Shown: positions 48,468-56,163, counted from the stretch's first letter. The stretch is DNA of 64,000 bases from Psychromicrobium lacuslunae (GCF_000950575.1 NZ_CP011005.1:2728001-2792000); one strand, 5' to 3'. Made by a program: numbers and translations. The notes: generated from the letters alone by a model not told the origin.

Positions 48468-49061
48468 TCATTCGCGCTCGGGTCGGTAAACCTGGGCTAT
48501 CACGCCGCCGTCGAACCGGGTACTGCTGATTAATGCCAAATTCAATGGTTGAGCCAGATCTGCGAAGATGGGCAACCCGCCGCCGAGCGCCACCGGGTGC
48601 ACTGCGAGCCGGTACTCATCGACTAGGCCATGCTGAATCAAACTGCTCACGAAGTTCGCGCCGCCATGCACCAGAATGTAGCCGCCCGATTCCTGCTTGA
48701 GTCGGCCCACTTCCTCCGCCAAGTCACCATTGGCAACCCGGCTTGCATTCCAACTACTGGCCCCGGCCGAGGCCGCTACTGCAGGGGGCACCTGAGCGTC
48801 GAAGGACTCCTGCCTGGTAAAGACCACTTTCGGAATCTCATTCATTGCCGCCGCCATCTGATCGGTTCCGCTCGGCCAGAAATTGGACATAATCCGATAG
48901 GTGACGCTACCCATGGCATGCAGACCAGCCTGCTGGATGGTCTCCAGCACCCAAGCGGAAGAGTCCTCACTTCGATGACGGAACATCCACTCAGAATCAC
49001 CGTGCGGTCCGACCACATAACCGTCGAGAGATATCGACATTTTCACAATGAGCTTGCGCAT
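48468..49061 (-). CDS. dihydrofolate-reductase-fold / RibD C-terminal domain protein
   Basis: 197 residues. MRKLIVKMSISLDGYVVGPHGD at the start, AMGSVTYRIMSNFW, KVVFTR and the NADPH-site GGYILVHGGANFVSSLIQHGLVDEYRL mark the RibD_C family. Members reduce pyrimidine or pterin-like substrates with NADPH; most stand-alone ones are unassigned. The start has a TAGGAG site. Confidence 0.9.
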   Translation of the reverse strand: MRKLIVKMSISLDGYVVGPHGDSEWMFRHRSEDSSAWVLETIQQAGLHAMGSVTYRIMSNFWPSGTDQMAAAMNEIPKVVFTRQESFDAQVPPAVAASAGASSWNASRVANGDLAEEVGRLKQESGGYILVHGGANFVSSLIQHGLVDEYRLAVHPVALGGGLPIFADLAQPLNLALISSTRFDGGVIAQVYRPERE

Positions 49062-49213
49062 ACTTGCTACTCCTAGTCTCGAATTTATCCAAATGGTTCA
49101 TCTAAGCGGTTGGCAGAGTGCACTCGGAGGCAAGCCCGACGATGCTGCCTGGCTCCGTCGCCTGACTCAGAGAATGCTCCTTCTCGGCCGGCCCGTCAAG
49201 CTCAACCAGGCAG

Positions 49214-49417
49214 TCAAGCCTTGCGGGGCGGCTCACCAGCCTGCTTAACCAGACGGTCCCCGAGTTGGAGTTCATCCCATAAATCACGATCAACTTTGAG
49301 CTTCCCGGTTTGGTCCTGATCAGTGCGGACAACCACCCGTCGGTAGAGGTTTGAACCGTCGAGAAGTCCCCGAGATTTTTTCACCACGGTGCCGCTCCAG
49401 GCGTCTTCTAATGGCAT
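49214..49417 (-). CDS. small DUF7489-like protein
   Basis: 67 residues from the ATG at 49417, preceded by GACGAGG; the frame opens at a TTG at 49477 but without a site and across an operator. The sequence MPLEDAWSGTVVKKSRGLLDGSNLYRRVVVRTDQDQ... is an all-beta small domain with W-S-G-T-V-V at the start. I recall this motif from short actinobacterial proteins, but the function is unknown. It is divergent from a TetR gene. Confidence 0.65.
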   Translation of the reverse strand: MPLEDAWSGTVVKKSRGLLDGSNLYRRVVVRTDQDQTGKLKVDRDLWDELQLGDRLVKQAGEPPRKA

Positions 49418-49444
49418 TTTTTTCCTCGTCTCAGCTTGAATAAG

Positions 49445-49471
49445 ATCAAGGTTATCGTCGATAATCTTGAT
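49445..49471. promoter_or_regulatory. TetR-type operator
   Basis: ATCAAGGTTATC - GTC - GATAATCTTGAT, 12-bp arms with one mismatch, between the divergent small protein (start 49417) and TetR (49495). Probably bound by that TetR. Confidence 0.75.
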
Positions 49472-49494
49472 TCGCAATGGGTATATTGACAGTT

Positions 49495-50115
49495 ATGCCC
49501 TATCCAGCGCGCACCGATCGAACATCGATCGTCTCGGCAGCCATCGATGAGCTAGCGGAAAGTGGTTTGGATAGCTTGTCCTTGCGCGCTATCGCGGCTC
49601 GTCTGGGGGTCCGCCAACCCGGCCTTTACCATCACTTCAGCAATAAATCCGAGTTACTCGATGCCGTCGCCGATGAAGTGCTTGAACGCTGGCACACCGC
49701 TCGGCTGCCGCGAGAGCAAGAGAAGTGGGATGAGTTCATCATCCGGAACGCACAGAGCCTTCGCCGAGCACTGCTGAGCATCCGCGATGGCGCGCGGCTA
49801 CTCGCTTCGACCGGTTCACGCAGCCCAAACCCGCAGAATGCTATTGCCCAAATTTCGTTACTCGAAAAGGCAGGCTTCAGCGGAACGGAAGCCGTTTTGG
49901 CGCTGATCGCGGTTTCTCGTTACACGATCGGCGCTGCCATTGAGCAGCAAACCGCAAGGGACCGCGGGGAAATTCTGATCCCGAAAGACCATCAGACACC
50001 ACAGCTTGAGCGGCTTCGCGAGATCGCTCAGCGCGTCGGCGAACTCGGCCAAGACCACGAATTCAATGTCGGCTTGCTCGCTCTGGTGCGGGGACTCGCA
50101 GTGGGTAATCGCTGA
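49495..50115 (+). CDS. TetR-family regulator with TetR_C-type ligand domain
   Basis: 206 residues from the ATG at 49495; an in-frame ATG at 49477 abuts the operator and is an alternative. The HTH DSLSLRAIAARLGVRQPGLYHHFSNKSELLDAVADEVLER is close to the tetracycline-repressor class. The C-terminal domain (LRRALLSIRDGARLLASTGSR..., GAAIEQQT) also resembles TetR_C. No efflux pump lies beside it; the divergent target is the small beta protein. Ligand unknown. Confidence 0.86.
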   Translation: MPYPARTDRTSIVSAAIDELAESGLDSLSLRAIAARLGVRQPGLYHHFSNKSELLDAVADEVLERWHTARLPREQEKWDEFIIRNAQSLRRALLSIRDGARLLASTGSRSPNPQNAIAQISLLEKAGFSGTEAVLALIAVSRYTIGAAIEQQTARDRGEILIPKDHQTPQLERLREIAQRVGELGQDHEFNVGLLALVRGLAVGNR

Positions 50116-50231
50116 ACTTTCATAAAATTTCTCAAATCTTCTGTTCGGCCGGTAAAGATCTCCCCGGATTCGGAAATGTAAGGGATGTTGGCAGCCAGCA
50201 TTCACTTATTCGTTTCATCCCAAGGAGAATC

Positions 50232-50909
50232 ATGTTCACCACCCTAAAAAGGCAGTACAGCGTGCTTGGTGTTGCCGCGCTCGCGATTCCCGCCCTACTG
50301 CTCGGCTCCAGCATGGCGCAGGCTAACCCGGCCGCGCCCATTGTCGATCGGGCTGCGCATAGCAAAGCTATCGTCGAGTCGAAAAACCCAAAGTTCAGCA
50401 TTTACCGGACCAACTCCGGGCTGTTCTCCTTCAAGCTGCCGAAGGGCTACACAGTCAAAGAACAAGCCAATCAATGGCTAAGCGAGCAGCTTGGTCGGCA
50501 GGTAGTCGATATCTATATTTACTCCGCAAAGGGTCTGCAGATCGGTTACTTAGCCGAACGTTATTACGCTGACGGCGCCAGTGGCCCGGCACCCAAACAA
50601 CTCATCTTGGATCAGGCTGCCACGCCGAATATGCACTATAGCCCCGGAGCTACCATAAATTATTATCTGAGTTACAACAGTTATTCTGGTTTTGGCGAGG
50701 TGACGATGCGGCTCGAGGACCGGAACAAAGGCAGCTATGGGGTCGCCCCTTCCCAATTCGAGGTGACCGGGAACTTCATCTCGGTTTTCACCGTCAATGT
50801 TGCTAATATTCTCGGCGATATCAGTTCACCACAGCAGGTCAAAGCGTGGCAGCACACCGCGCAGTACGCAGCTCTCAAAACTATGCTGAGCTCCCTAACG
50901 GTCAATTGA
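50232..50909 (+). CDS. secreted protein sharing the outer domain of the downstream membrane protein
   Basis: 225 residues with a CAAGGAG site. Signal peptide with hydrophobic core about YSVLGVAALAIPALLLGSS, cleavage near AQANPA. The ~165-residue mature domain (NSGLFSFKLPKGYTVKE..., YLAERYYADGASGPAPKQ, GATINYYLSYNSYSGFGEVTMRLEDRNKGSYGVAPSQFEVTGNF, VKAWQHTAQYAALKTMLSSL) aligns along its full length with the C-terminal domain of the protein encoded at 51506-52339. The two flank an ECF-type sigma gene. I recognise no named family. It could be a soluble competitor, ligand carrier or target of the sigma system. Confidence 0.8.
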   Translation: MFTTLKRQYSVLGVAALAIPALLLGSSMAQANPAAPIVDRAAHSKAIVESKNPKFSIYRTNSGLFSFKLPKGYTVKEQANQWLSEQLGRQVVDIYIYSAKGLQIGYLAERYYADGASGPAPKQLILDQAATPNMHYSPGATINYYLSYNSYSGFGEVTMRLEDRNKGSYGVAPSQFEVTGNFISVFTVNVANILGDISSPQQVKAWQHTAQYAALKTMLSSLTVN

Positions 50910-50972
50910 GCCATCGTCAGATCAATCGGCATAGTTCGCCTAAATATGACGCCTAAGCATCGCCACGGCGCA

Positions 50973-51039
50973 CCGGTAGAGCTCAATGAAAAAGCCTGAG
51001 TCCATGTCAGCGGAACAGGAATTCATTGAGCTCTACCGG
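50973..51039. repeat. 18-bp perfect inverted repeat around the sigma-factor start
   Basis: Left arm 50973-50990 includes the ATG at 50986. Right arm 51022-51039 encodes residues 13-18 (FIELYR region) of the protein. The 31-nt loop contains a second in-frame ATG at 51004. The arms match exactly for 18 bp and stop matching on both sides. In mRNA the stem would bury the first start codon. Confidence 0.85.
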
Positions 51040-51504
51040 GCGTTCCAACATCAAGTCCACAACTATATTCGTCGCCGAGTCTCCGCTCCGGAAATTGCCG
51101 AGGAACTCGCCAACGACGTCTTTAGAATTGCCTGGCAGAAGCAGGGCAAAGGGGCCGAGCCGTCAATTGCCTGGCTGCTCTCGGTGGCGCGCAACGTGAT
51201 CGGCAATGAATATCGCAGCGGGCAGCGCCGAAAAGAGCTGGTGCAACGACTATCTGAGCATCTCCAGCTGAACAGCCAAACCAATAGCAACACGGCAGCT
51301 GACAAGGTAGCTACCGGCATCGCCAGACTCCGGCAGCGCGATCAAGAAGTGCTGCTGCTGAGCTACTGGGAAGAACTCAGTCTGGCCCAAATAGCCCGAG
51401 TGCTTGGCTGCTCCGAATCAGCAGCCGGAGTACGGCTATTCCGGGCTCGCAAAGAGTTGGCGAAAATACTTTCGCCGCAGTTGACATCCGGAGGTGAGGA
51501 CTGA
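50986..51504 (+). CDS. ECF-type RNA polymerase sigma factor
   Basis: 172 residues. Region 2 (about 8-75): EFIELYRAFQHQVHNYIRRRVSAPEIAEELANDVFRIAWQK with the -10-binding stretch SIAWLLSVARNVIGNEYR. Region 4 (about 108-165): RLRQRDQEVLLLSYWEELSLAQIARVLGCSESAAGVRLFRARKEL, the -35-binding HTH. The ATG at 50986 lies in a hairpin arm; the ATG at 51004 in its loop would remove six residues. It is followed one base later by a gene for a membrane protein of the anti-sigma layout. Promoter specificity unknown. Confidence 0.9.
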   Translation: MKKPESMSAEQEFIELYRAFQHQVHNYIRRRVSAPEIAEELANDVFRIAWQKQGKGAEPSIAWLLSVARNVIGNEYRSGQRRKELVQRLSEHLQLNSQTNSNTAADKVATGIARLRQRDQEVLLLSYWEELSLAQIARVLGCSESAAGVRLFRARKELAKILSPQLTSGGED

Positions 51505-51505
51505 G

Positions 51506-52339
51506 ATGGATCGTCTCGAACAGCTAGTTCGTAGCGTGAATCCGGTGGCGAAGGAGGAATCTCCGCCTCCGCTGGCCTTTTTTGACACACTCAATGAGCC
51601 AGCCGTGGAACGAATCTCCGCCCCACGGACCAGCGTTCTGCCCAACACCGGCCCGAGCCGGGCGCGGCGATCCTGGTTTGCCATTGCAGCCGCCGCCACG
51701 GTGCTGGTCATCGGGGTAGCTCTGGGAGTGATCTTTAGTCAGGCAACTCTGCCACCGCTGCCACCGCCAGCAACCCAACCGTCCAGCCCGACTGCGCCAG
51801 CAACCGACAGTCAGGCCCAGCAATACACCACCTACACAACACGTTCTGGGCTGTTCTCCTTCAAGCTGCCGAAGGGGTTCACGGTAAAAGAAACCCCTAG
51901 TCTGGCGGGCAGCCAGGCAAGTGGGGGCAATGCGGTGGAAGTCGCCATCTACGCGGCCAATGGCATCCAGCTCGGTTATCTCACCGAACGGGTCTCCGGT
52001 GATGGCGCCTCCGGTCCGGCACCGCAACAGCAGGTGCTGGACCAGCAAAAGACGCCGAACATGATGTACAACGCCGGAAGCACGGTGGGTTACTACCTCA
52101 GCTACAACGTCTATTCCGGGTTCACCGAGGTGACTATGCGACTCGAGGACAGGAGCAAAGGCAACTACGGCATTGCCCCGTCTCAATTTGACGTATCCGG
52201 GAATCTGAAATCCAGCTTCGCAGTCAATGTTACGAATATCCTCGGCGAAGGAGCCGGCTTAGTAGAGTTGAAGGCTTGGCAGCAGACCGCGCAATACATG
52301 GCCTTGAAAACCATGCTGACCTCATTGACCAGGCACTGA
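51506..52339 (+). CDS. membrane protein, candidate anti-sigma factor with duplicated outer domain
   Basis: 277 residues from the ATG at 51506, one base after the sigma stop, using a GGAGGTGAGG site inside the sigma gene; an in-frame GTG at 51494 is too early. A ~52-residue cytoplasmic segment (MDRLEQLVRSVNPVAKEE... no zinc-binding His-Cys motif), one transmembrane helix (FAIAAAATVLVIGVALGVIF), a Pro/Ser/Thr linker and a ~165-residue outer domain nearly collinear with the secreted protein at 50232. By position and topology it may hold the sigma factor at the membrane. That is inference from layout only. Confidence 0.78.
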   Translation: MDRLEQLVRSVNPVAKEESPPPLAFFDTLNEPAVERISAPRTSVLPNTGPSRARRSWFAIAAAATVLVIGVALGVIFSQATLPPLPPPATQPSSPTAPATDSQAQQYTTYTTRSGLFSFKLPKGFTVKETPSLAGSQASGGNAVEVAIYAANGIQLGYLTERVSGDGASGPAPQQQVLDQQKTPNMMYNAGSTVGYYLSYNVYSGFTEVTMRLEDRSKGNYGIAPSQFDVSGNLKSSFAVNVTNILGEGAGLVELKAWQQTAQYMALKTMLTSLTRH

Positions 52340-52466
52340 GCCTAGAGAGGGGTGCCAGCTTTAAGGGGTCGGCTCGGCGGGCATCCTGTTTCAACGCACC
52401 TTTGGTCCAGTAGCGCCGGTGGTCTAGGGTGCGAAGGAGAGCAGAACCGATAGCCGGAGGAGAAAA

Positions 52467-52823
52467 ATGACCGCGACGCCTGAGAATGCAGCCAACTCAA
52501 CTGATGAACCATCAGTTGTCCGCAATGACGAAGCCGGACGATATGAAATCTATCTGGGCGAGAAACTTGCCGGTTTTACAATTTTCCTGGATACCGACCA
52601 GCAACGGATCTTTCCGCATACCGTGATCGACGAGGAGTTCTCCGGCCACGGCCTAAGCAGCATTCTGGTTCGACAGGCCCTCGCCGACACTCAAGCGGCC
52701 AAACGCAGGATCGTCGCGGTCCGCCCGGTGGTGGCGCGATATCTACAAAAACATCCGGAGCTTCAGGACTCCGTCGATCCGGTGACTCCGGAAGTCATCT
52801 CGCTACTACGCTCACTGAGCTGA
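52467..52823 (+). CDS. GNAT-fold N-acetyltransferase-like protein (YjdJ/COG2388 type)
   Basis: 118 residues. RYEIYLGEKLAGFTIFLDTDQQRIFPHTVIDEEFSGHGLSSILVRQALADTQAAKRRIVAVRPVVARYLQKHPE is the short GNAT class with FSGHGLSSILV as the acetyl-CoA loop. It has a strong GGAGGAG site. The substrate is unknown; members of this class are often tied to small-molecule or protein acetylation in stress. Confidence 0.88.
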   Translation: MTATPENAANSTDEPSVVRNDEAGRYEIYLGEKLAGFTIFLDTDQQRIFPHTVIDEEFSGHGLSSILVRQALADTQAAKRRIVAVRPVVARYLQKHPELQDSVDPVTPEVISLLRSLS

Positions 52824-53073
52824 TCCCGCCGAGCCCTTCGGACTCCGGCCCCTCCAGATCTCAGGACTGAGCAACGGCACACTAAACCACAACCACAACC
52901 ACAGCTACTAGTAGATCCACGGGTTCCCGACAAGCTGGAAGTTAGCTGACAGTTGACTCTCAATCTTCTGAAATGTGGTCTTACGCCGCCACTAAACCGA
53001 TATATTCGACTCCACCCGATAGCAGCAGTTTGGTCCTCAACATCCGCGGGACTAGCTGAACCGAAGGAGAGTC

Positions 53074-53892
53074 ATGAAGAAAACAGCAAAAATTCTCGCC
53101 TCTGCCGCAGTGGTCGCGGCAATGTCGGCAGGGGTGCTCGGCTCATTTGTCGTACCGGCAAATGCTGCCACGCCCAGCCCGGCGCCGGAGATTATTGGCG
53201 GCCAAAAGGCCAGCAATCCGTGGGCCTTCCAATTGGCGACAGTGGACCGCTCTACCGGTAATGGCCAGCTCTGTACCGCGGAGGCATTGAGTAACAGCTG
53301 GGTACTCACCGCGAAGCACTGCGTCTTGAAAGACCCTAACGACACGACGTCGGTCGCGGCTGCAGCTGACATCTTCATCGTGAAGACCAACAACACCGCA
53401 GATATTCAGGACCCGGCTAAGCGGGTCTTCGCCGATCAGGTCAAGGTGTGGTCCGGCGGCGATCTCGCCTTGGTGCACGTCGGCACCTCAAATGGCCTCT
53501 CCTCCTACCCCACCATTGGCGCCAGCTACACCCCGAAAGCCTCGGATGCCGGCGTGATCCAGGGCTACGGACTGCGTAAAGAGGGCGGCATTCCGAGCTG
53601 CCCGATTGAGCCGGTCCGCGCAGATTGGCTTTATAAGGCGAATGTCACCGTGCAGAAGGCCAGTACCGATGCCTACGGCGGAACCGCGATCCTAGTCAAG
53701 GGTGTCAACGGCATTGCTAACCACGGCGATTCGGGCGGCCCCTTGACGCTGGCCAGCTCACCGAACCAGATCATCGGTGTCACCTCGAACGGGCCGGGCA
53801 ACTGCTCCAGCAGCACCACTTCGACGGTGAACTACACCAACGTTACGCTGACCGCTCCGCGCGCCTGGATTAAGGCCACCGCCGGAGTTTGA
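53074..53892 (+). CDS. secreted trypsin-like serine protease
   Basis: 272 residues with GAAGGAG 5 bp upstream. Signal peptide (SAAVVAAMSAGVLGSFVVPANA) then a short propeptide and IIGG. The triad is the His in WVLTAKHC, the Asp in GGDLALVHV and the Ser in NHGDSGGPL. The position six before the catalytic Ser (G-IANHGDSGG) is not the usual Asp, so specificity differs from the protease at 21478. Cysteines CTAE/HC and GNCSS suggest disulfides. The variant LTAKHC instead of LTAAHC is acceptable. Confidence 0.9.
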   Translation: MKKTAKILASAAVVAAMSAGVLGSFVVPANAATPSPAPEIIGGQKASNPWAFQLATVDRSTGNGQLCTAEALSNSWVLTAKHCVLKDPNDTTSVAAAADIFIVKTNNTADIQDPAKRVFADQVKVWSGGDLALVHVGTSNGLSSYPTIGASYTPKASDAGVIQGYGLRKEGGIPSCPIEPVRADWLYKANVTVQKASTDAYGGTAILVKGVNGIANHGDSGGPLTLASSPNQIIGVTSNGPGNCSSSTTSTVNYTNVTLTAPRAWIKATAGV

Positions 53893-53898
53893 GCTATT

Positions 53899-53932
53899 CG
53901 GTCGTCGGCTCAGGAGACTGGGCCGACGACCG
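53899..53932 (+). terminator. hairpin after the protease gene
   Basis: CGGTCGTCGGC - 12 nt - GCCGACGACCG, perfect 11-bp arms, 7 bp after the protease stop. No U-run, so strength is uncertain. Confidence 0.6.
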
Positions 53933-53971
53933 GCTGAGCGGAGCGACACCGCGCACCCTCAGCCCTGGGGG

Positions 53972-54382
53972 TCAGCCCGGCATTCCCATGAAATAGTTCA
54001 GCTCTACTTGGAATCCGCAGCGGCAGCGTAAAATTTCGAATCCGCTCAGTCCCGACTCTGTTGACTCAGCTAATGACTGGCCTGCTTTAAGAGCCTCCCC
54101 ACAGTGCGCCAGAGTAGTACCGCGTAAGTCCCGCAACGGCACATCACCCAGAAAGATCTGACGCAAATCCGTCCGGTCAATGGTTTCGGTATAAACGCAA
54201 TCGCATTTCAGGCAACTGTACTCAATGTGCGCCAATGAGTGGTCAGTTCGGTAGAGCAGGATACTTTCGACCATCAGAGCTGCTGTGGCCCCGCAGGTTG
54301 AGCAACTAATCGCCGTCGGCTTGATTTCCCGCTTAGCGCTGTCTCGCTCGTCGTGATTCCTGGTTCTATCGATCACATGCAC
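53972..54382 (-). CDS. zinc-ribbon protein, unrecognised
   Basis: 136 residues with AGGAG upstream. Cysteine pairs SCSTCGAT (near 27) and YSCLKCDCVY (near 58), then LRCRCGF near the C-terminus suggest one zinc ribbon plus a third Cys pair. It is otherwise polar with a His/Asp-rich N-terminus and no membrane segment. Possibly a nucleic-acid or protein-binding adaptor; no family recognised. Confidence 0.7.
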   Translation of the reverse strand: MHVIDRTRNHDERDSAKREIKPTAISCSTCGATAALMVESILLYRTDHSLAHIEYSCLKCDCVYTETIDRTDLRQIFLGDVPLRDLRGTTLAHCGEALKAGQSLAESTESGLSGFEILRCRCGFQVELNYFMGMPG

Positions 54383-54452
54383 GACAACTCCTATGTAGGT
54401 AGCGAGACTAGCTAACTATATTCAACGCTACCCAAGAAGGATTGTCTAGATT

Positions 54453-54719
54453 TCAGGAATTGCGGAGCGCCTCGATCAGCTCGGTCTTTCGCTGCGAAGA
54501 ATAGCCCTTCAGACCAAGTTCTTTGGCGCGTTTTCGAAGCTCAGTAACTGTCCAATCTTCATAGTCACCGGCCTCGCCTCCGCGTCTGCCAATGACCCCT
54601 CGCCCCTCCTTGGCCGCCGCATTGGAGATCCTGGCAGCTTTCTGTTTAGAGGCACCTTCCTCGCGTAGCTTCTCGTAGAGCTCCTCATCCTTGAGGGATG
54701 GGTTCTTCTTCGCTGGCAT
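54453..54719 (-). CDS. small DUF7218 / Rho-N (SAP-like) protein
   Basis: 88 residues from the ATG at 54719 with GAGGGTGAT upstream. N-terminal PAKKNPSLKDEELYEKLREEGASKQKAARISNAAAKEG is the small plasmid-stabilisation-like / DUF7218 helical part. C-terminal DWTVTELRKRAKELGLKGYSSQRKTELIEALRN is a Rho-N / SAP-type nucleic-acid-binding fold. It is probably a stress-related DNA or RNA binder. It is divergent from glsB, sharing the first 33-bp site. Confidence 0.82.
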   Translation of the reverse strand: MPAKKNPSLKDEELYEKLREEGASKQKAARISNAAAKEGRGVIGRRGGEAGDYEDWTVTELRKRAKELGLKGYSSQRKTELIEALRNS

Positions 54720-54789
54720 CAGATCACCCTCCATATTCGGGATCGCGAGAACTTCTCTGATCTTGCCCTGACTTACCCTTCCAGCCTCG

Positions 54790-54822
54790 TTGACTTAAGG
54801 TCGCTAGTCAAGCTACCTTTCT
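54790..54822. promoter_or_regulatory. 33-bp conserved site, copy A (candidate MarR operator)
   Basis: Matches the site at 58197-58229 at 30 of 33 positions. The core AAGGTCGCT - 5 nt - AGCTACCTT is an inverted repeat with one mismatch. It lies in the divergent region between the Rho-N protein gene and glsB. Confidence 0.7.
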
Positions 54823-54924
54823 GAGGAACATAATCGCTAATGATGTTGCTATTTTGGCAACCGGCCGTAGAAAGCTGCCGAAGCCACCGCAACATCAACA
54901 GAAAACATCGCTAAGGAGTTTCTC

Positions 54925-55191
54925 ATGGGTTTTATCGGATGGATCGTACTCGGTTTGATTGTCGGCGTGATCGTCAAGGCCATCATGCCGGGCAAGGTCG
55001 GCGGCGGCTGGATCACCAGCCTGATCCTTGGCGTAGTCGGGGCAATCGTCGGCGGCTGGATCGGTAACCTGCTCTTCAACTCCGGCAAGATGGAATTCTG
55101 GAACCTCGGCTCCTGGATCTTGGCCATCGTTGGCGGCCTAGTGGTTGCGGGGATCTACGGAGCCATTACCGGTCGGAAGGCAAATAGCTAG
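54925..55191 (+). CDS. GlsB/YeaQ/YmgE-family stress membrane protein
   Basis: 88 residues with AAGGAG upstream. Three short helices full of glycine: MGFIGWIVLGLIVGVIVKAIMPGK, ITSLILGVVGAIVGGWIGNLLF and ILAIVGGLVVAGIYGAITGR, the transglycosylase-associated protein (GlsB) family, often induced by general stress. First gene of a rightward stress-type run. Confidence 0.92.
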   Translation: MGFIGWIVLGLIVGVIVKAIMPGKVGGGWITSLILGVVGAIVGGWIGNLLFNSGKMEFWNLGSWILAIVGGLVVAGIYGAITGRKANS

Positions 55192-55203
55192 AAAGCCGGA
55201 AAA

Positions 55204-55223
55204 GTAGCTAGAACAATAGCTAC
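55204..55223. promoter_or_regulatory. GTAGCTA inverted repeat upstream of the SDR gene
   Basis: GTAGCTA - GAACAA - TAGCTAC, perfect 7-bp arms, 28 bp before the SDR start. It shares the GTAGCT / AGCTAC half-sites of the 33-bp sites at 54790 and 58197 and could be a weaker binding site for the same regulator. Confidence 0.45.
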
Positions 55224-55250
55224 GACTCACATGCGGAGGGGAGAACCTCA

Positions 55251-56144
55251 ATGGCTGATCAGTACACTTTTCAGAATCCGGTAACCCGGTATCCAAAGGT
55301 TTCACCACCCGAGCAACACCAGCCTGAACCCGGTCTGGATGCTCGCCTAGATCCACGCGCGGATCTAGGCGAGCAATCCTATCGCGGTACCGGCAGACTG
55401 CAGGGCCGGAAGGCAATCGTCACCGGCGCCGACTCCGGCATCGGCGCAGCCACTGCTATTGCCTTTGCTCGGGAAGGTGCCGATGTGGTGCTTTGCTATC
55501 TGCCCGACGAAGCAGAAGACGCCGAGCGGATCGCCACCCTAGTCGAGGAGGCGGGCCAACGCGCGGTGCCCTTCCCGGCGGACCTCAAAGACCCCGAGCA
55601 ATGTCGAGAGCTGGTGAAGACCGCCGTTGAACAACTGGGTGGTCTGGATATTCTGGTGAACAACGCTGGAAAGCAGATCTCTGTGCAGAACCTCGGGGAC
55701 CTGCCCAGCGAACAATTCGATGAAACGTTGAAGACGAACCTCTACGCAATGTACTGGCTATGCCAAGCGGCGCTGCCGCATTTGCCCGCCGGCTCGACGA
55801 TCATTAATACCACCTCGATTCAGGCCTATAAGCCCTCGGCCCATCTGCTGGATTACGCACTCACCAAGGCCGGTATTAATAACTTCACCAAAGGCCTGGC
55901 CCAGCAATTGGCGCCTCAGGGTATCAGGGTCAATGCCGTTGCCCCTGGACCAATTTGGACACCGCTGCAAGTCAGTGACGGTCAGCCCAAAGAGGCATTA
56001 CCGGAGTTCGGTCACGATACTCCGCTCGGCCGCGCCGGTCAGCCGGCCGAGGTGGCGCCTTGCTTTGTCTTCTTGGCCTCTGCCGAATCCAGCTATGTCG
56101 TCGGCGAGACCCTCAATGTCAATGGCGGGACCCCCTCGCCTTAA
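55251..56144 (+). CDS. SDR-family oxidoreductase (YghA-like)
   Basis: 297 residues. An N-terminal extension (~50 residues, Pro/Glu-rich) precedes a classical Rossmann SDR: GRKAIVTGADSGIGAATAIAFAREGADV, NNAGKQ, catalytic Ser in NTTSIQAYKPSAHLLDYALTKAG with Tyr and Lys, and the late GQPAEVAPCFVFLAS...SYVVGETLNVNGG. The extended form occurs in YghA-like SDRs commonly seen in actinobacterial stress loci, acting on small carbonyls. The extension contains a 14-bp inverted repeat. Confidence 0.9.
   Translation: MADQYTFQNPVTRYPKVSPPEQHQPEPGLDARLDPRADLGEQSYRGTGRLQGRKAIVTGADSGIGAATAIAFAREGADVVLCYLPDEAEDAERIATLVEEAGQRAVPFPADLKDPEQCRELVKTAVEQLGGLDILVNNAGKQISVQNLGDLPSEQFDETLKTNLYAMYWLCQAALPHLPAGSTIINTTSIQAYKPSAHLLDYALTKAGINNFTKGLAQQLAPQGIRVNAVAPGPIWTPLQVSDGQPKEALPEFGHDTPLGRAGQPAEVAPCFVFLASAESSYVVGETLNVNGGTPSP
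55341..55374. repeat. 14-bp inverted repeat inside the SDR gene
   Basis: GCTCGCCTAGATCC - 6 nt - GGATCTAGGCGAGC, perfect, in the part encoding ARLDPRADLGE of the N-terminal extension. Would form a stable mRNA hairpin about 90 nt after the start. Confidence 0.8.
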
Positions 56145-56163
56145 TTCATCAGCAGGGGAGTCC

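Noticed and set aside
52953-53261. Plus-strand frame of 102 codons
   Set aside because: Mostly out-of-frame overlap with the serine protease gene, which has a strong ribosome site and catalytic motifs.
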